This document shows positions 25,444-34,290 of a DNA stretch of 56,047 nucleotides, in pieces (the stretch's first letter is position 1; each line of letters begins with the position of its first letter). This DNA is from an uncultured Alphaproteobacteria bacterium. GTDB lineage: Bacteria; Pseudomonadota; Alphaproteobacteria; Geminicoccales; Geminicoccaceae. The stretch is taken from assembly GCA_937995535.1 (NCBI GenBank), contig CALKJU010000012.1, positions 1 through 56,047 on the forward strand. Direction: 5' to 3'. The translations under genes and the position numbers were made by a program. Below the pieces are notes generated by a model. That model was not told the origin of the DNA and did not search any database. It saw nothing but the letters and a program-made list of their open reading frames with translations.

Positions 25444-25805
25444 GATCTGTCCATAGGCCTCTTAAGGGCTTCCGGGCAGCGGATTGGCGTCGTGACCTCG
25501 CAACTTGGATTAGCTCGCCTGGATCCCTTGCGCGCGCCGTCCATGCTGTAGCGATCGGCGGGAACATGGGTGAAACAACGCTTCGACTTGATAAGGCATC
25601 GGCGTATAGTTTGATGCTGAGGATCTGACACGCCTATTTGAGCATAGATTCCCGTCTTGTTTTTGTTCTATTATTGTCTGCCCCCGATGATCTTTGGACC
25701 TCTTGGCCATCAACCGGCGCGTGCGCGCTCGCGAGGAAATGCTCAAGGACCGACTTTTTCCCTTGATCCTGGCCGGCAAGACAGGCAAGAGGAGGGTTAA
25801 GCGAG

Positions 25806-25898
25806 ATGCCCGTCACGGGCCTGAGCGGCGGCGTCATGCGACGCGATCAACCTGCGGTTGACAAGATGCTGTGGATAACCGGCGATGTGGGCAGCTGA
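25806..25898 (+). CDS. Possible 30-residue leader ORF coupled to rsmH
   Basis: ATG at 25806 follows a strong ribosome site (GGAGGG, 25791-25796, nine bases away) and encodes MPVTGLSGGVMRR and so on to a TGA at 25896-25898. It overlaps the rsmH start (25885) by 14 bases in a different frame, while rsmH itself has no good ribosome site. Ribosomes finishing this ORF could re-initiate at rsmH. The peptide resembles nothing I know, so it may act only as a translated leader. Confidence 0.4.
   Translation: MPVTGLSGGVMRRDQPAVDKMLWITGDVGS
25870..25878 (-). promoter_or_regulatory. DnaA box, inverted
   Basis: TGTGGATAA on the plus strand, the exact complement of TTATCCACA. It lies 6 bp before the rsmH start and inside the small leader ORF. 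TTGACA at 25858-25863 lies just before it but has no matching -10. Confidence 0.6.
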
Positions 25899-26865
25899 CG
25901 GCGCGCATGTGCCGGTGCTGCTCGACGACGTGTTGGCGGCCCTGACGCCGCAGCCGGGTCAGGTGATCGTCGACGGGACGTTCGGCGCGGGCGGCTACAC
26001 TCGGGCGCTGCTGGCCGCCGGGGCGCGGGTCGTCGCCATCGACCGCGACCCCGAAGCCGTGGCGCTAGGGCGCGCGCTCGCGGAGCGCGAGCCGCGGCTG
26101 GCGATGTGTCTCGGCCAGTTCGGCGACATGGCCCGCCTCGTCGCCTGCGCCGGCGCGGAGCGGGTCGATGCCGTGGTCCTCGATCTCGGCGTCTCGTCGC
26201 GGCAACTCGACCGGGCCGAGCGCGGGTTCTCCTTCCAGCGGCCGGGACCGCTCGACATGCGGATGGGGGCGGACGGTCCGACCGCCGCGGCGCTGCTGGC
26301 CGCCGCCCCACCGGACGAGCTGGCGCGCGTGTTGCGCGACTATGGCGACGAGCCTGACGCCCGGCGCATCGCCCGCGCGATCGTGGCGGAGCGCGCCGTC
26401 CGTCCGCTGGCGACGACGGATCAGCTCGCCGCCCTGGTCGCACGGGTGAAGGGTGGCCGCCGCGGGCCGCGCGATCCGGCGACCCGCACCTTCCAGGCCC
26501 TGCGGATGTGGGTCAATGACGAGATCGGCGAGCTGGACCGTGGGCTGGTTGCGGCCGAGGCGCTGCTGCGCGACGGTGGCCGTCTGGCGGTGGTCAGCTT
26601 CCATTCCGGCGAGGACCGCCGGGTGAAGCGCTTCATTGACGAGCGCGGCGGACGACCGTCGGCATCGTCCCGGCATGCACCGCCGACCGAAGCGGTGCCG
26701 CGCGCCTGGAGCTGGGTCACGCGCAGGGCGATCACGCCCGGTTCCGCCGAGGTCCAGGCCAACCCGCGCGCCCGCTCGGCGCGGCTGCGCGTCGCCGTGC
26801 GTCACCGCGCCGCCGGCGAGGACCGCGCCGACGAGCCGACGGTGGGCTGGAGGGCCGCCGCGTGA
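25885..26865 (+). CDS. rsmH: 16S rRNA (cytosine1402-N4)-methyltransferase
   Basis: RsmH (MraW) methylates N4 of C1402 in the ribosomal P site. 326 residues. The opening HVPVLLDDVLAAL, SAM-binding VDGTFGAGGYTRALL, VVLDLGVSSRQLDRAERGF and RTFQALRMWVNDEI are all in place. The conserved domain starts 7 residues after ATG 25885, which fixes the start despite a poor ribosome site. It is the first gene of the dcw cluster here; its stop overlaps ftsL (GTGA). Confidence 0.95.
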   Translation: MWAADGAHVPVLLDDVLAALTPQPGQVIVDGTFGAGGYTRALLAAGARVVAIDRDPEAVALGRALAEREPRLAMCLGQFGDMARLVACAGAERVDAVVLDLGVSSRQLDRAERGFSFQRPGPLDMRMGADGPTAAALLAAAPPDELARVLRDYGDEPDARRIARAIVAERAVRPLATTDQLAALVARVKGGRRGPRDPATRTFQALRMWVNDEIGELDRGLVAAEALLRDGGRLAVVSFHSGEDRRVKRFIDERGGRPSASSRHAPPTEAVPRAWSWVTRRAITPGSAEVQANPRARSARLRVAVRHRAAGEDRADEPTVGWRAAA

Positions 26866-27233
26866 GCCCACGGCACGCCGCCGCCGGCCTCGTCCTCGTG
26901 CTGGTCGTGGCCGCCTCCGTCTTTCATCTCAAATACGTCGTGCTCGGGTTGGAGCGCGAGCTCGTTGCCTTGCGCACCGCGATCGAGGACGAGCGGTGGC
27001 GGCTGCAGCAACGACGGGCGGATCTGGCCTACCTCACCCGCCCTGACCGGCTGGCGGCCCAGGCGGCGCAGCTCGGTCTACGGCCCGCGCGAGCGCACGA
27101 CATCGTCGCCCTCGAAGGCATCGGCAGCCGCGCCCAACTGGAGCTCGCCAACACGCCGCTGGAGGTGCCGCTGCCCAGAGGCGGACCTGGCGTCCTGCGG
27201 GCGAGACCTGTTGCGCCGGTGACGGGCCGATGA
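26862..27233 (+). CDS. ftsL: Cell division protein FtsL
   Basis: A small bitopic divisome protein of 123 residues: a short cytoplasmic N-terminus, one membrane helix (AAAGLVLVLVVAASVFHLKY, residues 7-26), then a periplasmic coiled coil (LERELVALRTAIEDERWRL) and an ending typical of FtsL (LTRPDRLAAQAAQLGL). It links FtsQ/FtsB to FtsW-FtsI activation. The GTG start overlaps rsmH; the stop overlaps ftsI. Identification rests on position and shape more than on sequence. Confidence 0.88.
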   Translation: MSPRHAAAGLVLVLVVAASVFHLKYVVLGLERELVALRTAIEDERWRLQQRRADLAYLTRPDRLAAQAAQLGLRPARAHDIVALEGIGSRAQLELANTPLEVPLPRGGPGVLRARPVAPVTGR

Positions 27234-28975
27234 CCGGCCTCGGGATGCCGATCGCCCGGCCAGTGTCCCCGGCGCTCGTCGTGGGGCGCCGGCGGATCCG
27301 GGTCGTCGCGGCGTGTTTCGCCATCGCCTTCGTCAGCATCGCCGCGCGCCTCGTCGACATGACGATGCAGCGCCCGAGCGAGCCGAGGGTCGCGGGCGGT
27401 GAGCCAGTTCCCGCCAACGCCCCGGATCCGCGCCGCGCCGACATCGTCGACCGCAACGGCGAGCTTCTCGCGACCAACATGCGGGTCCCGTCGATCTATG
27501 CCGACCCGGCGCAGATCCACGACATCGACCGGGCCGCCGACGAGCTCGCCGCGGTGCTGAGCGGCGTCGCCGCCGACGAGCTGAAGCGCCGCCTGCGCGC
27601 CGCCAAGCGCTTCGCCTGGGTCAAGCAGGAGAGCACCGCGGCGGAGCAGGCGGCGGTGCTGCGCCTCGGCATCCCGGGCGTCGGCTTCCGCTCGACGGAG
27701 AAGCGCGTCTATCCGCGCGGCCGGCTCGCCGCTCATGCGGTGGGCTTTGTCGACATCGACAACCAGGGCCTCGCCGGGCTCGAGCATGCCGCGCAGGCGG
27801 TGCTCGTCGGTGGCGCGCCGAGCGGCAAGGCGCCGCTCGTGACGAGCCTTGATCTCCGGGTGCAGCAGGTCGTCCGCGAGGAGCTGCTGCGCGCCCACGA
27901 GCGGTTCCATACCAAGGGCGCCGTCGGCATCGTCCTCGACCGCGAGACGGGGGAGCTGCTGTCGCTGGTCAGCCTGCCCGACTTCGACCCCAACCAGGCG
28001 CGGCGCGCCTCCGCCGACAGCCGCAAGAACCGCGCGACCGGCCAGACTTACGAGCTGGGCTCGGTGTTCAAGGTGCTAAGCACGGCGATGGCGCTCGACT
28101 CGGGCAAGGTGGCGCTGCGCGACGGGTTCGATGCGACGGAGCCGTTGCGGATCGGCCGGCATGTGATCCGCGACGACCACGCCAAGAAGCGCACCCTCAG
28201 CGTGCCCGAGATCTTCATGTACTCGTCGAACATCGGCACGGCGAAGATGGTGTTCGCGGCGGGCGGCGGCGAGGCGCTGCGCGGCTTTTTCGAACGGGCG
28301 GGGATGCTGACCAAGCCGGTGCTGGAGCTTCCGGAGCTCGCGAAGCCGCAGTTACCGAAACGCTGGGTCGACATCACCACGGCGACCGTTGCCTTCGGCC
28401 ACGGGATGGCGGTGACACCGCTGCAGTTCGTCGATGCCGTGGCGGCGCTTGCCGGCGACGGTACCCGTGTCCCACCGACGCTGCTGCGGCGTGCGCCGGA
28501 CGAGGTCCCGCCACGCCAGCGGGTGATCGAAGCGCGGACCGCCGAAGATATGCGCTGGTTGATGTGGCTGACGGTCGAGAAGGGGACCGGCACGCAGGTT
28601 CGCGACACCGGCTACCTGGTCGGCGGCAAGACCGGCACCGCCGACAAGTTCAACCCGAATGGCCGGGGCTATCTGCGCGGTGCGGTGATCGCCTCGTTCG
28701 TCGCCGTCTTTCCCCTCGAGGCGCCGCGCTATGTCGTCCTCGTCATGCTCGACGAGCCGCGCGGTGACGCGGGCAGCCGTGGCCTGCGCTATGGCGGGTG
28801 GACCGCGGCACCGGTGGTGCGCGAGATCATCTCGCGCATCGGTCCGGTGCTCGGCGTGCCGCCGTCGAGTGCGCTCGCACGGGCGGAGTTCGAGGATCGG
28901 TTGCTCACCGCGCAGCGCGGGCAGCCGGGACGGCGCAAGGAGGCGTGGGTTGCGGCTGTCGTCGCTCGTGATTGA
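27230..28975 (+). CDS. ftsI: Septal peptidoglycan transpeptidase FtsI (PBP3)
   Basis: A class B penicillin-binding protein of 581 residues that cross-links septal peptidoglycan. A membrane anchor lies near residues 25-45, followed by the dimerisation region (RRADIVDRNGELLATNM). The transpeptidase domain has the SxxK motif in LGSVFKVLSTAMAL, SxN in MYSSNIGTAKM and KTG in VGGKTGTADKFNPNG. It overlaps ftsL by 4 bp and murE by 26 bp. Confidence 0.96.
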   Translation: MTGLGMPIARPVSPALVVGRRRIRVVAACFAIAFVSIAARLVDMTMQRPSEPRVAGGEPVPANAPDPRRADIVDRNGELLATNMRVPSIYADPAQIHDIDRAADELAAVLSGVAADELKRRLRAAKRFAWVKQESTAAEQAAVLRLGIPGVGFRSTEKRVYPRGRLAAHAVGFVDIDNQGLAGLEHAAQAVLVGGAPSGKAPLVTSLDLRVQQVVREELLRAHERFHTKGAVGIVLDRETGELLSLVSLPDFDPNQARRASADSRKNRATGQTYELGSVFKVLSTAMALDSGKVALRDGFDATEPLRIGRHVIRDDHAKKRTLSVPEIFMYSSNIGTAKMVFAAGGGEALRGFFERAGMLTKPVLELPELAKPQLPKRWVDITTATVAFGHGMAVTPLQFVDAVAALAGDGTRVPPTLLRRAPDEVPPRQRVIEARTAEDMRWLMWLTVEKGTGTQVRDTGYLVGGKTGTADKFNPNGRGYLRGAVIASFVAVFPLEAPRYVVLVMLDEPRGDAGSRGLRYGGWTAAPVVREIISRIGPVLGVPPSSALARAEFEDRLLTAQRGQPGRRKEAWVAAVVARD

Positions 28976-30410
28976 CGGGACCTGCCTGGTCGGGAACGGC
29001 GACGTCGAGGTCGGCGGTCTCAGCGCCGACTCGCGGGCCGTGCGCCCTGGGGACCTGTTCGCCGCCCTGCCCGGCGGGCAGCACGACGGCCGCAGCTTCG
29101 TCGCCGAGGCGCTGCAGCGCGGTGCCGTGGCGGTGCTCGGGGCCGCCGGGCTCGCGGGGTCGTTCCCGGGCGTCCCGGTGCTCGAGGCGGTCGAGCCGCG
29201 CCGCGCTCTGGCGCTTATTGCGGCGCGGATGTTCGCGCGTCAGCCAGAAACCGTCGTCGCCGTCACCGGCACCAACGGCAAGACCTCGACGGCCGTGTTC
29301 ACCCGACAGCTGTGGCGCGCCTGTGGCCACGCCGCGGCGAGCCTCGGCACCTTGGGCCTGCAGGCGCCGGGCATCGACCGGCCCGGCTTCCTCACCACGC
29401 CCGATCCGGTTTCCCTGCATGCTGCGCTGGCCGAGCTCGCCGATGCGGGCGTGGATCGCCTCGCCATGGAGGCGTCGAGTCACGGCCTCGACCAGCGACG
29501 GCTCGACGGCGTGCGCCTCGCCGCGGCGGCGTTCACCAACCTGACCCGCGATCATTTCGACTACCACGGCTCGGCCGAAGCCTACTTCGATGCGAAACGA
29601 CGCCTGTTCCGCGAGCTGCTGCCGCGCGGCGCGGTCGCGGTACTGAACGCCGACGTGCCCGAGTTCGCCGTGCTCTCAGCCGACGCGCGTGCGCGCGGGA
29701 TCGACGTCGTCGACTATGGCCGCGCTGCCAGCTGCCTGCGCATCGTCGAGCAGCAACTGGACGCTGGCGGGCAGGTGCTCACCTACAGCCGGGCCGGCCG
29801 CGAGTTGACCGTCCGCCTGGCTCTGGTCGGCGCCTTCCAGGCATGGAATGCACTGGCAGCTCTGGGCCTGGTGATCGCTACCGGTGGCGACGCCGACGTC
29901 GCCGGTGGCGCCCTGTCGCTGCTCGAGGGTGCGCCGGGACGGATGAAGCTGGCGACACGCCTGCCCAACGGTGCGCCGGTCTTCGTCGATTACGCCCACA
30001 CGCCGGACTCGCTGGAGAAGGCCCTGACCTCGCTGCGCGCCCACACCGAGCGACGGCTGCATGTCGTGTTCGGCTGCGGCGGCGACCGTGATCCGGGCAA
30101 GCGACCACTGATGGGAGCGATCGCCCAGCGCTTGGCGGACCTCGTCTACGTGACCGACGACAATCCGCGCTCGGAGAACCCAGCGGAGATCCGTCGCGCC
30201 GTGCTCGCGGCGGCACCGGATGCCATCGAGGTCGGCGACCGCGCCGAGGCGATCGCCACGGCGATGGCCGGGCTGCAGAGCGGCGACATCCTGCTCGTCG
30301 CCGGCAAGGGCCACGAGCGGGGGCAGATCATCGGGACCCGGACGCTGCCCTTCGATGACGTCGAGGTGTGCCGCGCGGCGGCCGCGGCGTTGCGGGATCG
30401 AGCCGCATGA
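28950..30410 (+). CDS. murE: UDP-MurNAc-L-Ala-D-Glu:meso-diaminopimelate ligase
   Basis: Adds meso-diaminopimelate in lipid II precursor synthesis. 486 residues from TTG at 28950, which is set six bases after AAGGAGG (28937-28943) within the end of ftsI. ATP-binding TGTNGKTSTAVF, the KRRLF carbamoyl-lysine region (AYFDAKRRLFREL) and the DAP-specific DNPR motif in VTDDNPRSENPAEI are present. The Asn-Pro-Arg signature supports a DAP-type rather than Lys-type wall. Confidence 0.95.
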   Translation: MRLSSLVIDGTCLVGNGDVEVGGLSADSRAVRPGDLFAALPGGQHDGRSFVAEALQRGAVAVLGAAGLAGSFPGVPVLEAVEPRRALALIAARMFARQPETVVAVTGTNGKTSTAVFTRQLWRACGHAAASLGTLGLQAPGIDRPGFLTTPDPVSLHAALAELADAGVDRLAMEASSHGLDQRRLDGVRLAAAAFTNLTRDHFDYHGSAEAYFDAKRRLFRELLPRGAVAVLNADVPEFAVLSADARARGIDVVDYGRAASCLRIVEQQLDAGGQVLTYSRAGRELTVRLALVGAFQAWNALAALGLVIATGGDADVAGGALSLLEGAPGRMKLATRLPNGAPVFVDYAHTPDSLEKALTSLRAHTERRLHVVFGCGGDRDPGKRPLMGAIAQRLADLVYVTDDNPRSENPAEIRRAVLAAAPDAIEVGDRAEAIATAMAGLQSGDILLVAGKGHERGQIIGTRTLPFDDVEVCRAAAAALRDRAA

Positions 30411-31804
30411 GCGCGCTGTGGACCGCGGCCGAGGCGGTGGCGGCAACCGGCGGCCGGACCTTCGGCGGGTGGACCGCCCAGGGGATCGCCATCGACAGCC
30501 GTGCGGCGCAGGCGGGCGATCTGTTCATCGCCCTGCGCGGCCCGAACCACGACGGACACGGCTTCGTCGGTGACGCACTGCGCCGTGGTGCCTGCGCCGC
30601 GGTGGTCCACCGGCCGATCGGCGAGCCGGCCGTGCTCGGCCGGCTGCTCGAGGTCGAGGATACGCAGCGTGCGCTCGAGGCGCTGGGCGCCGCGGCGCGG
30701 CGGCGCTCGCGGGCGCGGTTCATCGCCGTCACCGGCAGCGTCGGCAAGACCGGCACCAAGGAGGCGCTGCGCCAGGTGCTCGGCCGCCAGGGACCGACGC
30801 ATGCGAGCAGCGCCAGCCACAACAATCATTGGGGCGTGCCTCTGAGCCTCGCGCGGCTCCCGCTCGACACGCGCTTCGCGGTGCTCGAGCTCGGCATGAA
30901 CCATGCTGGCGAGATCGCCGCGCTGACCCGCCAGGCGCGGCCCCATGTCGCCATCGTCACCACCATCGCCCCGGCGCACCTGGAGCATCTCGGCTCGCTC
31001 GACGCGATCGCCGCCGCCAAGGCGGAGATCTTCGAGGGTCTGGAGCCGGACGGGGTCGCGATCGTGAACCGCGACAACCCGCAGTTCGCCCGGCTCGCCG
31101 CGCTGGCGCGGCACCACGGTGCGCGCGTCGTCGGCTTCGGGACCGCCGACGACGCCGACTGTCGGCTGATCGCCGCGGAGTTGGACGGCGACGGCAGCGA
31201 GGTGCACGCCGAACTGCACGGCCGTGTCCTGCGCTATCGGGTCGGCCTCGCCGGGCGCCACTGGGTCGACAACAGCCTCGCGGTCCTCGCTGCGGTCGAG
31301 GCGGTCGGCGGCGATGTCGCCGCGGCCGCCGACGCGCTCGCCGGGCTCCTGCCCCTGGCCGGCCGCGGAGCCCGCGTGACGATCGCCGTCGGCGACGGGA
31401 CGGCGCTGCTTCTCGACGAGAGCTACAATGCCAATCCGGCCTCGGTTCAGGCCGCGCTGCGCGTTCTGGGCAGCCTGCCAGGGCGGCGCATCGCAGTGCT
31501 CGGTGACATGCTGGAGCTGGGCGAGGCGGGACCACGCCTCCACGCCGAGCTCGCCGAGAGTGTGACCGCCGCGGGGGTCGACCGCCTGTTCACCTGTGGC
31601 CCGCTGATGGCGCACCTCCACGAAGCGGTCGCCCCCGCCCGACGGGGCGCCCACGCGCCGGACGCGCAGGTGCTGCTGCCGCTCGTCGCCGCCGCCATCG
31701 AGCCCGGCGATGTGATCCTCGTGAAGGGCTCGCTGGGGAGCCGCATGGCGCCGATCGTCGAGGCGCTGCGTCACGGCCCGCATGCCGATCGTCGCGCCGG
31801 CTGA
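30407..31804 (+). CDS. murF: UDP-MurNAc-tripeptide:D-Ala-D-Ala ligase
   Basis: Adds D-Ala-D-Ala to the UDP-MurNAc tripeptide. 465 residues, ATG at 30407 overlapping murE (ATGA). ATP loop ITAVTGSVGKTGTKE-type sequence (seen as AVTGSVGKTGTKEAL), ELGMNHAGEIAALTRQARP, and the substrate-side DESYNANPASVQAAL. It is followed by mraY after 3 bp. Confidence 0.95.
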   Translation: MSALWTAAEAVAATGGRTFGGWTAQGIAIDSRAAQAGDLFIALRGPNHDGHGFVGDALRRGACAAVVHRPIGEPAVLGRLLEVEDTQRALEALGAAARRRSRARFIAVTGSVGKTGTKEALRQVLGRQGPTHASSASHNNHWGVPLSLARLPLDTRFAVLELGMNHAGEIAALTRQARPHVAIVTTIAPAHLEHLGSLDAIAAAKAEIFEGLEPDGVAIVNRDNPQFARLAALARHHGARVVGFGTADDADCRLIAAELDGDGSEVHAELHGRVLRYRVGLAGRHWVDNSLAVLAAVEAVGGDVAAAADALAGLLPLAGRGARVTIAVGDGTALLLDESYNANPASVQAALRVLGSLPGRRIAVLGDMLELGEAGPRLHAELAESVTAAGVDRLFTCGPLMAHLHEAVAPARRGAHAPDAQVLLPLVAAAIEPGDVILVKGSLGSRMAPIVEALRHGPHADRRAG

Positions 31805-31807
31805 GCC

Positions 31808-32896
31808 ATGATCTACCTCCTCACCCAGCCGCTCGCCGATCAGTTCACTCTGTTCAACGTGTTCCGCTATCTGACCTTCCGCACCGGTGCGGCGGTGATG
31901 ACCGCCCTCCTGGTCAGCTTCGTGCTCGGGCCGCCGATCATCCGCTGGCTGCGCAGCAAGCAGCGCGAGGGGCAGCCGATCCGCGAGGATGGTCCGGAGA
32001 ACCATCTGTTGACCAAGAAGGGCACGCCGACGATGGGCGGGCTGCTGATCCTGCTCGCCCTGACCGTCGCCACCTTGCTCTGGGTCGATCTGCGCAACGG
32101 CTATGTCTGGGTGGTCCTGATCGTCACCCTGGGCTTCGGGATCGTCGGGTTCCTCGACGACTATCTCAAGCTCACCAAGCGCAACAGCAAGGGCCTCCCG
32201 GGACGGGTCAAGCTCCTGGCGCAATGCCTGATCGGTCTGTCGGCGGCGTTCGTCATCGTCTCGATCACGAACCCGCCGCTCGCCACCGGGGTCGCCATCC
32301 CGGTGCTCAAGGACGTACTGATCCCACTCGGAATGGCCTTTCCGTTCTTCGCGATGCTGGTCATGGTCGGCTCGTCCAACGCCGTGAACCTCACGGACGG
32401 GCTGGACGGCCTCGCGATCGTGCCGGTGATGATCGCCGCCGGCTGCTTCGCGCTGATCGCCTACTTGGTCGGTAACTCGGTGTTCGCGAACTATCTCGGG
32501 ATCCCCTACGTGCCCGGGACCGGCGAGCTGGCAGTCTTCTGCGGCGCGATGGTCGGCGCATCCCTGGGCTTCCTCTGGTTCAACGCGCCGCCGGCGATGG
32601 TCTTCATGGGCGACACCGGCTCGCTCTCGACCGGTGGCGCGCTCGGCGCCATCGCCGTCATGGTCAAGCACGAGCTGGTGCTCGCGATCATCGGCGGGCT
32701 GTTCGTGCTCGAGGCCGTCTCCGTGATCGTGCAGGTGATCTCTTACAAGACCACCGGTCGGCGGGTGTTCCGCATGGCGCCGCTGCATCATCACTTCGAG
32801 AAGCTGGGCTGGGAGGAGCCCACGATCGTGATCCGCTTCTGGATCATCGCGTCGATCCTGGCCCTGGTCGGCCTGTCGACGCTGAAGCTGCGATGA
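31808..32896 (+). CDS. mraY: Phospho-MurNAc-pentapeptide transferase
   Basis: An inner-membrane enzyme of 362 residues, about ten helices, that makes lipid I from UDP-MurNAc-pentapeptide and undecaprenyl phosphate. The Asp-rich active-site segments are visible: [43 protein letters not shown], and the histidine loop [13 protein letters not shown]. The stop lies in an 18-bp tandem duplication shared with the murD start. Confidence 0.97.
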   Translation: MIYLLTQPLADQFTLFNVFRYLTFRTGAAVMTALLVSFVLGPPIIRWLRSKQREGQPIREDGPENHLLTKKGTPTMGGLLILLALTVATLLWVDLRNGYVWVVLIVTLGFGIVGFLDDYLKLTKRNSKGLPGRVKLLAQCLIGLSAAFVIVSITNPPLATGVAIPVLKDVLIPLGMAFPFFAMLVMVGSSNAVNLTDGLDGLAIVPVMIAAGCFALIAYLVGNSVFANYLGIPYVPGTGELAVFCGAMVGASLGFLWFNAPPAMVFMGDTGSLSTGGALGAIAVMVKHELVLAIIGGLFVLEAVSVIVQVISYKTTGRRVFRMAPLHHHFEKLGWEEPTIVIRFWIIASILALVGLSTLKLR

Positions 32897-32919
32897 GCGG
32901 GGAAGCTGCGATGAGCGGG
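32884..32919 (+). repeat. Perfect 18-bp tandem duplication at the mraY/murD junction
   Basis: GAAGCTGCGATGAGCGGG occurs twice without interruption (32884-32901 and 32902-32919). Each copy contains ATGA, so there are two in-frame candidate murD starts (32893 and 32911); only the first overlaps the mraY stop. Confidence 0.9.
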
Positions 32920-34290
32920 CTCGCCGGTCTCGACCGCTTCCGTGGCCGCCGCGTCGGCGTGCTCGGCCTCGCGCGAAGCGGGGTGGCGGCGACGCGCGCG
33001 CTTCAGGCGGCCGGTGCGACGGTGCTGGTCTGGGACGACGATCCGGCGATCCTCGCGCGGCATCCGGAGCTTGCGCCAGGACATACGGCCGACCTCGCCG
33101 GTCTCGCCGCCCTGGTGGTGAGCCCGGGGGTGCCGCTCACCCATCCGGCACCGCATCCGCTGATCGAGGCGGCGCGGGCCGCCAACGTCGCGCTCACCTG
33201 CGACGTCGAGCTGTTCTGCGACGGCCTCGGTCCCCGTCCGCTGGTCGCGATCACCGGAACCAACGGCAAGTCCACGACCAGCGCGCTGTGCCACCATCTG
33301 CTGCTCGAGGCCGGGCGCGACGCGATCCTCGGCGGCAATATCGGGGTCCCCGTGCTCGACCTCGATCCCGGCCCGACGGCGCGGGTCGTTGTGCTGGAGA
33401 CGTCGTCGTTCCAGCTCGATCTCTGTTCGCGGTTGCGGCCGCACGTGGCGTGCTGGCTGAACCTCACGCCGGATCATCTCGACCGGCACGGCGATCTCGC
33501 CGGCTACGTCGCCGCCAAGCGACGGATCTTCCGCAACCAGCGGGCCGGCGACACCGCCGTCATCGGCATCGACGACGCGCCGAGCCGCGAGGTCGCCGCG
33601 GGCCTGCAGGGCCCGCGGGTGATCGCCGTGTCAACACAGGTCCCGCTCGCGCAGGGGGTCTACGTTCGCGACGGGATCCTGATCGATGCCAGCGACGGAG
33701 CGGCGCGCGAGGTCGCCGACCTGCGCGAGCTGCCGATCCTGCCCGGCCGCCACAATCAGCACAATGTGGCCGTCGCCTTCGCCGCGCTGCGCGCGCTCGG
33801 CCTCTCCGCCGATGCGATCGTCGCCGGGCTGCCGAGCTTCCCCGGGCTACCGCATCGCCTGGAGGAGGTCGCGCGCGGCGGAGGGGTGCGGTGGATCAAC
33901 GACAGCAAGGCGACGAACCCTGAGGCGGCCGCGCGCGCGCTCGCGAGCTTCCGCGACGTCTATTGGATCGCGGGCGGCCGCGCGAAGCCCGGCGGCTTTC
34001 GTGCTCTGCGGCCGCACCTCGCCTCGGTGCGCGCGGCCTTCCTGATCGGCGAGGCTGCCGCGGCGATCGCCGCGGATCTGGGCGATCTCGTGCCGACGAC
34101 CGAGGTCGGCACGCTGGACGCCGCTGTCGCGGCGGCAGCGCGAGCCGCGGCGGCGGACGGGCTCGGGGACGCCGTCGTCCTGCTCGCCCCGGCCTGCGCC
34201 TCGTTCGACCAGTTCCACAGCTACGAACATCGCGGTGACCGGTTCCGGCGTCTCGCCAGGATCCAGGCCGCGGCGCGGGCGGCAGCATGA
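32893..34290 (+). CDS. murD: UDP-MurNAc-L-Ala:D-Glu ligase
   Basis: Adds D-Glu to UDP-MurNAc-L-Ala in the cytoplasm. 465 residues from ATG 32893, or 459 from ATG 32911 created by the tandem duplication. The Rossmann start is [17 protein letters not shown], the ATP loop [20 protein letters not shown], then [20 protein letters not shown] and [17 protein letters not shown]. It overlaps ftsW by 4 bp. Confidence 0.96.
   Translation: MSGEAAMSGLAGLDRFRGRRVGVLGLARSGVAATRALQAAGATVLVWDDDPAILARHPELAPGHTADLAGLAALVVSPGVPLTHPAPHPLIEAARAANVALTCDVELFCDGLGPRPLVAITGTNGKSTTSALCHHLLLEAGRDAILGGNIGVPVLDLDPGPTARVVVLETSSFQLDLCSRLRPHVACWLNLTPDHLDRHGDLAGYVAAKRRIFRNQRAGDTAVIGIDDAPSREVAAGLQGPRVIAVSTQVPLAQGVYVRDGILIDASDGAAREVADLRELPILPGRHNQHNVAVAFAALRALGLSADAIVAGLPSFPGLPHRLEEVARGGGVRWINDSKATNPEAAARALASFRDVYWIAGGRAKPGGFRALRPHLASVRAAFLIGEAAAAIAADLGDLVPTTEVGTLDAAVAAAARAAAADGLGDAVVLLAPACASFDQFHSYEHRGDRFRRLARIQAAARAAA

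Larger units (their letters stand above)
25353..25884 (+). other. 532-bp leader gap before the dcw cluster
   Basis: This is the largest gene-free stretch and looks visibly less GC-rich than its surroundings, with a T-rich run near 25657-25680 and another at 25754-25762. It holds an SOS-box match, two DnaA boxes in opposite orientation and a small ORF with a strong ribosome site. In other alphaproteobacteria mraZ usually occupies the position before rsmH; I find no MraZ-like reading frame here on either strand. Confidence 0.8.

Noticed and set aside
25566..25628. 20-codon ORF downstream of the SOS box as a small SOS inhibitor
   Set aside because: Weak ribosome site, no membrane helix and no known resemblance.
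25510..25837. Minus-strand short ORFs in the rnpB-rsmH gap as a hidden mraZ
   Set aside because: None contains the MraZ pattern (a short repeated domain with DxKGRxxLP), and none has a ribosome site.
25353..25884. Chromosomal replication origin
   Set aside because: Only two perfect DnaA boxes, no cluster of further boxes and no origin-flanking genes such as dnaA, parA or hemE. Kept only as an alternative explanation.
30146..32794. Minus-strand open frame of about 880 codons opposite murE, murF and mraY
   Set aside because: Fully covered by three certain genes on the other strand; His/Gln/Asp/Arg-rich shadow translation without family features.
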